Below, piece by piece: positions 4,825 to 9,654 of a stretch of 9,654 nt of DNA. Source of the DNA: Cyanobacteriota bacterium (lineage in GTDB: Bacteria > Cyanobacteriota > Cyanobacteriia > SKYG9); contig JANWZG010000119.1 of NCBI GenBank assembly GCA_025054735.1, forward strand, positions 1 through 9,654. Direction: 5' to 3'. Position numbers and translations under genes: made by a program. The first letter of the stretch is position 1. Each line of letters starts with the position of its first letter. The notes under the pieces were generated by a model, which was not told the origin of the DNA, ran no database searches, and saw nothing but the letters and a program-made list of their open reading frames with translations.

Positions 4825-6621
4825 ATAGTTGTCTGCGGCTGTTTTCAGGCGAGATAGCACCTCAGTTACAGGCAGAGCACCCAAATCACCGCTGGCGCGG
4901 GTACGAATGCTCAGGCTGTTGCTTTCTAGTTCCTTGGCCCCAACGACAGCCATAACCGGGATTTTCTCCATTTCCGCATTACGAATCATCTTGCCTAGCC
5001 GTTCTCCACTGACATCAACTTCCGCGCGAATGCCTGCAAGCCGCATCTGCTCTGCTACCTGATGCGCAAACCCTAGCTGCACCTCTGTCACTGGCAACAA
5101 GCGAATTTGCTCTGGAGCCAACCAGAGTGGAAAATCACCAGCGTATTCTTCAATTAAGATGCCGACTAATCGCTCTAAGGATCCAAAGGGAGCACGGTGA
5201 ATCATCACGGGCCGCTTGCGGGTACCATCTTCTGCTACATATTCCAAATCGAAGCGCTCTGGGAGGTTATAGTCTACTTGCACAGTTCCCAATTGCCATT
5301 CCCGCTCTAGGGCATCTTGAACAATGAAATCTAGCTTGGGGCCATAGAAAGCGGCTTCACCAATGCCAAGAAAATGATTCATGCCTAGGGTTTCCACTGC
5401 TCGTTGGATGGCATTTTGAGCATTCTCCCAAGCCTCATCAGAGCCAATATACTTATCAGATGCCGGATCTCGGAAACTCAACCGTGCTCGGAAAGACTTA
5501 TCTAACCGGAGAACCTTGAGCACGGACTGAATTAAGTCCACTACTTTGAGAAACTCGTCGTCAAGCTGTTCTGGGGTGACAAACAGATGGGCATCATCTT
5601 GAGTGAAACCGCGAACGCGGGTGAGTCCTCCGAGTTCACCTGACTGCTCGTAGCGGTAGACAGTACCAAATTCTGCTAACCGCAGGGGTAATTCTCGGTA
5701 CGATCGCAACGACGACTTGTAAATTTGTACGTGAAAGGGACAGTTCATCGCCTTGAGCACGAAGCCCTCATCTTCAGACTCACCCATCATGGGAAACAAA
5801 TCATCTCGGTATTTTTGCCAGTGTCCAGAGGTCTTAAATAACTCCACTCGACCTACGTGGGGAGTCACTACTGGCTTGTAGCCACGCTTGATTTGTTCTC
5901 GCTTCAGAAAATCTTCCAGAATAGAGCGGAGTATCGTACCTTTAGGAGTCCATAGGGGGAGTCCAGGGCCGACTTGATCAGAGAACACAAATAACCCTAG
6001 CTCTTTGCCAAGGCGGCGGTGATCTCGGCGTTGGGCTTCTTCTTTGCGGCGCTTGTATTCTGCTAATTGTTCAGGGGTTTCCCAAGCTGTACCATAAATG
6101 CGCTGAAGTTGTGCTTTAGTTTCGTCGCCACGCCAATAGGCTCCTGCTAGGCTCTCTAGCTCGATCGCCTCTGGGTTTAGTTCTGCTGTATTTTCCACAT
6201 GGGGGCCAGCGCAGAGATCCCACCATTGGTCTCCAAGGTGATAGATGGTAATGGGTTCCTGTAGACCCTCTAAAATCTCCAGTTTGTAAGGCTCATTAAT
6301 GGCCCGAATACGGCGTTCAGCCTCTTCACGACTGACCTCTTCCCGCACTACAGGTAGCTTGCGGTTAATGATTTTGACCATCTCTTTTTTGATGGCCTTC
6401 AAGTCTTTTTCTGTGAATGGCTCTGGATGATCGAAGTCGTAGTAAAAACCAGTTTCAATCCAAGGGCCGATCGTCACCTGAGCTTTAGGAAACAGCTTTT
6501 GCACTGCCATTGCCATTACGTGGGAGGCGGTGTGACGAATCCGTTTCAACCGCTCAGACTGACTGGTTTTAGGCAGGTGGATTTTTTCTGGCTGTTCAAG
6601 AGCACTATTCTGGTCAGACAT
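4813..6621 (-). CDS. thrS: Threonyl-tRNA synthetase (lacks the N-terminal TGS domain)
   Basis: 602 residues; charges tRNA-Thr with threonine in the cytoplasm. Domains: editing domain (about 25-200) with the zinc-like HxxxH site HTASH (30-34) and CAGPH (C137, H141), the equivalents of E. coli H73/H77/C182/H186, so serine mischarging should be cleared. The class II catalytic core (about 205-500) has motif 2 RVRGFTQDDAH (335-345), motif 3 GSLERLVGILIEEY (480-493) and the catalytic zinc ligands C294, H345 and H475 (E. coli C334/H385/H511). The anticodon-binding domain covers about 505-602. E. coli ThrRS has 642 residues and a TGS domain at the start; here the protein opens with a short polar segment and goes straight to the editing domain, apparently usual in cyanobacteria. 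No ribosome-binding site is clear before ATG 6621. An 11-bp inverted repeat stands 35 nt upstream. It is followed by the small gene at 4582-4752. Confidence 0.98.
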   Translation of the reverse strand: MSDQNSALEQPEKIHLPKTSQSERLKRIRHTASHVMAMAVQKLFPKAQVTIGPWIETGFYYDFDHPEPFTEKDLKAIKKEMVKIINRKLPVVREEVSREEAERRIRAINEPYKLEILEGLQEPITIYHLGDQWWDLCAGPHVENTAELNPEAIELESLAGAYWRGDETKAQLQRIYGTAWETPEQLAEYKRRKEEAQRRDHRRLGKELGLFVFSDQVGPGLPLWTPKGTILRSILEDFLKREQIKRGYKPVVTPHVGRVELFKTSGHWQKYRDDLFPMMGESEDEGFVLKAMNCPFHVQIYKSSLRSYRELPLRLAEFGTVYRYEQSGELGGLTRVRGFTQDDAHLFVTPEQLDDEFLKVVDLIQSVLKVLRLDKSFRARLSFRDPASDKYIGSDEAWENAQNAIQRAVETLGMNHFLGIGEAAFYGPKLDFIVQDALEREWQLGTVQVDYNLPERFDLEYVAEDGTRKRPVMIHRAPFGSLERLVGILIEEYAGDFPLWLAPEQIRLLPVTEVQLGFAHQVAEQMRLAGIRAEVDVSGERLGKMIRNAEMEKIPVMAVVGAKELESNSLSIRTRASGDLGALPVTEVLSRLKTAADNYGDF

Positions 6622-6656
6622 GGGCAGGTCACGATCGCGAAGTTATGGGTCAGCGT

Positions 6657-6702
6657 CATAGTCATTGCTGATTAACGACATTACAAAATGACAATGACTA
6701 TG
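6657..6702. promoter_or_regulatory. Perfect 11-bp inverted repeat in the thrS leader
   Basis: CATAGTCATTG (6657-6667) and CAATGACTATG (6692-6702) are exact reverse complements separated by 24 nt, lying 35 nt upstream of the thrS ATG and 38 nt beyond the terB stop. The spacer contains a smaller CATT/AATG dyad (6679-6690). As RNA it would form a long AT-rich stem; as DNA it could bind a dimeric regulator. It is not followed by a T-run on either strand. Position favours control of thrS or separation from the upstream gene. Confidence 0.65.
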
Positions 6703-6740
6703 GACATGTCTATCTTATCGCGCTCTGCTTCAGACTACGG

Positions 6741-7187
6741 CTAGCCCTTGTTCTTAATCAAAATAACGCGAACAATATCCAAAGCTGTGTTATCAGGAAT
6801 TTCTAAGGAACGGTGCAAGTGTTCTAAAAATGCTTTCTCTTCATCGGTGACTAGTCCATCAGCAAGAATTAGGTCAGTAGCAACTGCAAAAGCAGTTTCC
6901 CGTAGCTCATGGGGCAGGTATTGTTTGGCTTGCTCGAACAGAGCATGACTATCTTCATTGCGAATGATTTTGAGAAAGCGATCAAGCATTTTGGCAATTG
7001 CTTCACCAGAATAGTCTTGAAAGAGTTTCATCCGAGACAACCCTAGCGACAGAGATTGCACTTCTGGGTCTGACAGATAACCATCCGATGCCGTTGCTGC
7101 TAAGGTGATAGCGGCAAATGCTTCGGCTGCTGTCATGGTGTTGCCTTGGGTTGTGGAATTATTCAACAGGTGATCAAACAAACCCAC
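6741..7187 (-). CDS. TerB-fold (tellurite-resistance B-like) cytosolic protein
   Basis: 148 residues, about the normal length for a stand-alone TerB-like protein. It is all-helical, with the two internal acidic signatures of the fold: ASDGYLSDPE (33-42) and LADGLVTDEEKAFLEHL (108-124), which in characterised TerB proteins contribute to metal binding. The N-terminal MGLFDHLL is an amphipathic start and there is no signal peptide or membrane segment. TerB-like proteins occur in tellurite-resistance operons but also alone; here no other ter gene is present, so a tellurite role should not be assumed. The start is GTG 7187, supported by GGGGG 8 nt upstream; the next ATG would give residue 18 and lose the conserved-looking N-terminus. 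It sits 86 nt after trpD and 119 nt before thrS on the same strand. Confidence 0.82.
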   Translation of the reverse strand: MGLFDHLLNNSTTQGNTMTAAEAFAAITLAATASDGYLSDPEVQSLSLGLSRMKLFQDYSGEAIAKMLDRFLKIIRNEDSHALFEQAKQYLPHELRETAFAVATDLILADGLVTDEEKAFLEHLHRSLEIPDNTALDIVRVILIKNKG

Positions 7188-7195
7188 GGGTATAA

Positions 7196-7200
7196 CCCCC
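7196..7200 (-). promoter_or_regulatory. Ribosome-binding site supporting a GTG start for the TerB-like gene
   Basis: GGGGG on the minus strand, 8 nt upstream of GTG 7187. It favours GTG over the internal ATG 51 nt later. Confidence 0.5.
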
Positions 7201-7226
7201 TTATCAACAGTTAGCAGTCACTATGT

Positions 7227-7249
7227 TTCACTACATACGCTTCACTACA
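7227..7249. repeat. 14-bp-period direct repeat between trpD and the TerB-like gene
   Basis: TTCACTACA occurs at 7227-7235 and again at 7241-7249, a 14-bp step; a shorter TCACTA lies at 7218-7223. It occupies the 86-nt spacer. Confidence 0.6.
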
Positions 7250-7259
7250 GTAGAAGACT

Positions 7260-7282
7260 AGTTCCTACCTAAACTAGGAACT
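7260..7282 (-). terminator. Hairpin overlapping the trpD stop codon
   Basis: AGTTCCTA (7260-7267) and TAGGAACT (7275-7282) are perfectly complementary with a 7-nt loop; the trpD stop (7274-7276) lies at the loop edge. No T-run follows on the minus strand, so transcription may continue into the TerB-like gene; it may instead stabilise or define the trpD mRNA 3' end. Confidence 0.4.
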
Positions 7283-8353
7283 CTGTAAAAACTTTACAAG
7301 CTGCTCAACTTTGCCCCAAGCAGCGCCACTTGCAAGAATGTCCTTGGCCATCGCTACACCAGCAACAGCACTTGTCACCTTTTCACCCACCATTAGCGCC
7401 AGGGCAGCATTTAGTGCAACCACATCTTGGTGAGCTTGAGTGCCCCTGCCCTGCAATACATGACGCAAAATATCAGCATTTTCTTGGGCATCTCCTCCCC
7501 GCAATGCACTCGTAGGTGCAATCACTAAGCCAGAATCCTGTGGATCCAAAATTGACGATGTAACTTGTCCGTTTTCCAGGATGGCTAGGTCTGTGAGGTT
7601 TGCTAAGCCAGCTTCATCCAGATGTTCTCGTCCATGGAGAACGATCGCTCGCTGCGTTCCTAGCTGTTGCAGCGCCTGAGCCATGGTGATCACTAGACCT
7701 TCTGTAGGTACGCCCAAGACTTGCCCTGTAGGTTGCATGGGGTTCACCAATGGCCCTAGCAGGTTAAATACTGTTCGCACCTTCAAGGTGCGCCGCAAGG
7801 GAGCCACTGCCTTCAAGGCAGGATGCCAGCCTGGAGCAAACAAGAAAGTCACGCCTACTTCTTGCACAGCAGCTTGCACCTTTTCTAGGGGAGCCGACAG
7901 GTTCACGCCTAGAGTTTCCAGCACATCTGCTGATCCTACCTTGCTGGATGCTGAACGATTGCCATGCTTGACAACGGGAATGCCAGCCGCCGCCGCTACA
8001 AACGCTACGGCTGTGGAAATATTAAAGGTAGATGCCCCGTCACCACCAGTGCCACAGGTGTCAATCCGAGGTGTGGGCAACGTCTCAACGGGAATTGGCA
8101 AGGGCACCGATTGTGACTTTAAGACCTGAGCCATGCCTGTCAATTCGTCGGCAGATACTCCTTTAGCTTGAATCGCCGCCAAGATTGCTCCAGAGAGAAC
8201 GGGTGGAATCACGTCGGCTAACCATCCTGACATTAGGTCTGCTGCTTGAGTGGTGGAAAGAGATTGCCGATCGAGTAACTGTTGTAGCAATTCTGACCAC
8301 AGGGGAGAGTCAGCGGTGAGATCTGTATTAGAGGATGGAGCAGTGGAAGTCAT
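7274..8353 (-). CDS. trpD: Anthranilate phosphoribosyltransferase
   Basis: 359 residues, slightly longer than the usual ~340 because of a polar N-terminal extension of about 15 residues. It transfers phosphoribose from PRPP to anthranilate, the second committed step of tryptophan synthesis, in the cytoplasm. Visible signatures: helical N-terminal domain (about 18-85); DTCGTGGD (98-105), the PRPP diphosphate loop; NIST (111-114); KHGNRSASSKVGSADVLE (129-146); the RTVFNLLGPLVNP segment (193-205); and HGREHLDEAG (240-249), whose DE pair (245-246) is the second Mg-binding site. All key residues are intact, so it should be active. No other trp gene is in the window, in line with scattered trp genes in cyanobacteria. 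ridA lies 43 nt upstream on the same strand. The start is ATG 8353; the ribosome-binding site is weak. Confidence 0.97.
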   Translation of the reverse strand: MTSTAPSSNTDLTADSPLWSELLQQLLDRQSLSTTQAADLMSGWLADVIPPVLSGAILAAIQAKGVSADELTGMAQVLKSQSVPLPIPVETLPTPRIDTCGTGGDGASTFNISTAVAFVAAAAGIPVVKHGNRSASSKVGSADVLETLGVNLSAPLEKVQAAVQEVGVTFLFAPGWHPALKAVAPLRRTLKVRTVFNLLGPLVNPMQPTGQVLGVPTEGLVITMAQALQQLGTQRAIVLHGREHLDEAGLANLTDLAILENGQVTSSILDPQDSGLVIAPTSALRGGDAQENADILRHVLQGRGTQAHQDVVALNAALALMVGEKVTSAVAGVAMAKDILASGAAWGKVEQLVKFLQSS

Positions 8354-8391
8354 AGGATCAACGGCAACTCGACGATTTAAGGCTCACTATT

Positions 8392-8405
8392 CAGGGTTAA
8401 CCCTG
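8392..8405. promoter_or_regulatory. 14-bp perfect palindrome on the ridA stop codon
   Basis: CAGGGTTAACCCTG reads the same on both strands and contains the ridA stop (TTA, 8397-8399) at its centre. With no loop it is a poor RNA hairpin but a good candidate for a dimeric DNA-binding protein; it lies 39 nt upstream of the trpD ATG. Function is not known. Confidence 0.5.
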
Positions 8406-8792
8406 GTTCAAAACAGCAATACAATCGATTTCTACCAGCATATCCATAGGCAGTTTAGCAACCTGGACACAGACCCGTGCCGGAGAACTAGCTGGTGAAA
8501 AATAGCTGCTGTAGATTTCATTCACGATCGGGTAATCTTTCATATCGGCTAAAAAAACTGTCGTGCGGACAACGTCGTCTAATGTAGCTCCACTGGCCTC
8601 TAGAATTGCTCGCAGATTAGCGATGACCTGATGGGTCTGTTTTGCAACATCATCGGTGCTCACGGGCTGGTTGGTTGCTGGGTCTAGGGCAATTTGTCCT
8701 GCTATAAAGAGAAACCCGTTGGCAGCGATCGCCTGATTATAAGGCCCTGAGGGAATCGGCGCTTGGTTAGTCTTAATGATAGTTCTGGTCAT
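8397..8792 (-). CDS. ridA: RidA family enamine/imine deaminase
   Basis: 131 residues, the normal RidA length. RidA trimers hydrolyse reactive enamines such as 2-aminoacrylate, made by PLP-dependent serine/threonine dehydratases, to the keto acid plus ammonia. Signatures: IPSGPYNQAI (13-22) with the active-site Tyr18, FIAGQIALDP (29-38), and the C-terminal block PARVCVQVAKLPMDMLVEID (104-123) with Arg106, Cys108 and Glu121, the counterparts of E. coli R105, C107 and E120. The key arginine is present, so it belongs to the archetypal, catalytically competent subgroup. Contains a HIP1 site (8725-8732). Start ATG 8792 with AGGA 10 nt upstream. trpD follows after 43 nt, so co-transcription is likely. 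RidA can act on more than one metabolite; the physiological substrate here is inferred. Confidence 0.95.
   Translation of the reverse strand: MTRTIIKTNQAPIPSGPYNQAIAANGFLFIAGQIALDPATNQPVSTDDVAKQTHQVIANLRAILEASGATLDDVVRTTVFLADMKDYPIVNEIYSSYFSPASSPARVCVQVAKLPMDMLVEIDCIAVLNQG
8725..8732. repeat. HIP1 octamer GCGATCGC
   Basis: Exact HIP1 site inside ridA, the second full copy in the window. Confidence 0.9.
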
Positions 8793-8919
8793 TGATGATT
8801 AGTCCTAGATATGCGTCATCAGTCAGTTGGAATTTGGGGCGCTCTTACTGCAACATTGGTTTTCAGCGTTGTTTGTATGCTGCACACGTCTGCTTATAAC
8901 TTCTGCTCATGTTAGTGAT

Positions 8920-8944
8920 TAGTCGCGAATATAATTAGCGACTA
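8920..8944. other. Hairpin, 7-bp stem
   Basis: TAGTCGC (8920-8926) and GCGACTA (8938-8944) are exact reverse complements around an 11-nt AT-rich loop. There is no T-run on either side. Confidence 0.4.
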
Positions 8945-8955
8945 GCTAATGAGAA

Positions 8956-9000
8956 GCCTCGACAGGCTACTGACGTAGTTTGCCTGGTCTAGCGAGAGGC
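8956..9000. other. Nested stem-loop, possible structured RNA
   Basis: Three co-axial pairings are visible: GCCTC (8956-8960) with GAGGC (8996-9000), CAGGC (8963-8967) with GCCTG (8982-8986), and TAC (8968-8970) with GTA (8975-8977) closing a TGAC loop, leaving a 4-nt bulge. That is 13 base pairs in 45 nt. It lies about 200 nt past the ABC-gene stop and about 165 nt upstream of ridA. It could be an mRNA 3'-end structure, part of the ridA leader, or a small RNA; none is proven. Confidence 0.35.
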
Positions 9001-9207
9001 AGTAAGCTGGCCCAAGCACCAACAGATGCATGAATTAGATGCATGGATCAAAAAGACTATACCGTGAACTGGAGCGATGCGAAAGTCAACGATTCGTTGT
9101 GTGCTTATTTATGGACTGGGCGCAACTCTTGGCTAGTAGTCTCATGGCATTTTTCCACGGCGGCAGTACACTTGAGCCAGCAATCGCCTGCTAACTGCCC
9201 TAGCTAA

Positions 9208-9654
9208 TCAAGAAGCTGACTGGCCTTTTGCTTGCAGGAATTTTCTAGCAACTTCAGCGACGGGTTGAAACTCTGCTTCAACCTGATAGTTCATAGCCTG
9301 CATGTCTGCTGCTGTGATTAGGTTTTGCAGCTTTTTCAAACTCTGGCGTAGGGAGGGATATTTTTGTAACGTAGCTTGACGCACGATCGGCACTGCTTCA
9401 TAGGGTGGAAAGTAACCCTTGTCATCCTGAAGGATCACCAACCCCAAGCGTCCAATCTGTCCATCGGTAGAGTTACCTGCTACCATATCCACTTTCTTGT
9501 CTACGAGCGCTCGATACAACAGCCCCAAGTCCATAATCCGAGGTGATTTTGCAAACTGTAAACCATAGGTTTTTGCCAGACCCGGAAAGCCATCCTCACG
9601 CTCGGTGAATTCATAGCCAAAGCCTGCTTGCCATTGAGGTGTGTATTTTGCTGC
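9208..9654 (-). CDS. ABC transporter substrate-binding protein, osmoprotectant (OpuAC/ProX) type, C-terminal part
   Basis: 148 C-terminal residues; the frame stays open to the window edge, beyond the first internal ATG (9534), so the true start is outside. The lobe contains the family-typical YEFTEREDGFPGLAKTYGL segment (14-32), VDKKVDMVAGNSTDGQIGRL (51-70) and LVILQDDKGYFPPYEAVPIV (72-91), the DD..FPPY hinge region of OpuAC proteins for glycine betaine, choline or related quaternary amines. The tail (PVAEVARKFLQAKG, about 131-144) is the usual terminal helix. These proteins act in the periplasm or fused to the permease; which applies cannot be seen here. The stop (TGA) is at 9208-9210. The aromatic cage residues that fix the ligand are mostly upstream, so the exact substrate is not assigned. 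Confidence 0.88.
   Translation of the reverse strand, partial: AAKYTPQWQAGFGYEFTEREDGFPGLAKTYGLQFAKSPRIMDLGLLYRALVDKKVDMVAGNSTDGQIGRLGLVILQDDKGYFPPYEAVPIVRQATLQKYPSLRQSLKKLQNLITAADMQAMNYQVEAEFQPVAEVARKFLQAKGQSAS

Larger units (their letters stand above)
8793..9207. other. Intergenic region (415 nt) upstream of ridA
   Basis: It must carry the ridA promoter on the minus strand, though I could not place a convincing -35/-10 pair. TGATTAGTC occurs at 8796-8804 and 8916-8924. Hairpins lie at 8920-8944 and 8956-9000, and ATGCAT is repeated at 9026-9031 and 9039-9044. Two short plus-strand frames exist: 8811-8915 (34 residues, hydrophobic middle, two Cys near the end) and 9043-9207 (54 residues, Trp-rich, ending right beside the ABC-gene stop). 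Neither has a ribosome-binding site or a recognisable family, so I do not call them genes. Confidence 0.55.

Noticed and set aside
6657..6702. T-box riboswitch for thrS
   Set aside because: No T-box consensus or specifier-loop layout is visible, and T-boxes are not expected in cyanobacteria; kept only as an unassigned inverted repeat.
6741..7187. Tellurite-resistance or phage-defence island
   Set aside because: Only one TerB-like gene is present; flanking genes are housekeeping, and there are no other ter genes, transposases or integrases.
7683..8129. Plus-strand frame of 148 residues opposite trpD
   Set aside because: Mirror of the conserved trpD coding sequence; its Thr/Pro/Ala-rich translation has no family features.
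8811..8915. Plus-strand frame of 34 residues with a hydrophobic middle and C-terminal Cys residues
   Set aside because: Too short, no ribosome-binding site, lies in the probable ridA promoter region; no support beyond hydrophobicity.
9043..9207. Plus-strand frame of 54 residues starting MDQKDYTVNW and ending beside the ABC-gene stop
   Set aside because: No ribosome-binding site, no recognisable domain, Trp/Ser-rich composition and no supporting context; likely chance.

Overview
The window looks like chromosomal DNA from a cyanobacterium. The palindrome CGATCG is strongly over-represented (about 22 copies by eye, where roughly 2 to 3 would be expected by chance), and two copies are full HIP1 octamers (GCGATCGC at 4709-4716 and 8725-8732). 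The gene families also fit: a stand-alone CAAD/CURT1-type thylakoid membrane protein, a short threonyl-tRNA synthetase that starts at the editing domain, a DciA/DUF721 protein with a zinc-ribbon tail, and a SPOR protein with a very long Ser/Thr/Pro-rich linker. I cannot name genus or species.

Left part (1-1900, minus strand): a large single-pass membrane protein with a C-terminal SPOR domain, followed 23 nt downstream by the first 49 codons of an unrecognised protein that leaves the window. A 527-nt divergent intergenic region (1899-2425) separates it from the plus-strand genes. Middle (2426-4585, plus strand): a DciA-like replicative-helicase loader, a CAAD/CURT1 membrane-curvature protein, tRNA-Asp(GTC), and a class I SAM-dependent methyltransferase whose ATG lies only 17 nt after the tRNA. 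Right part (4582-9654, minus strand): reading leftward, the C-terminal half of an osmoprotectant-type ABC substrate-binding protein (cut by the window end), a 415-nt gap with RNA-like structure, then ridA, trpD, a TerB-fold protein, thrS, and a 56-residue membrane protein whose stop codon overlaps the methyltransferase stop.

Functional links: trpD (tryptophan branch) beside ridA (enamine/imine hydrolysis) is metabolically suggestive, because TrpD can misuse enamines in other bacteria and RidA removes them. ThrRS and tRNA-Asp belong to translation, DciA to replication initiation, SPOR to the division/cell-wall envelope, and CAAD/CURT1 to thylakoid shape. These are mostly housekeeping genes. 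I see no CRISPR array, transposase, phage gene, toxin-antitoxin pair or defence island.

The more unusual content is non-coding. Short direct duplications with a period near 14-15 bp sit at four gene boundaries, two of them on stop codons. A perfect 11-bp inverted repeat lies in the thrS leader, a 14-bp perfect palindrome covers the ridA stop codon, a repeated ATTGTCT motif surrounds the tRNA-Asp promoter, and a nested stem-loop occupies 8956-9000.
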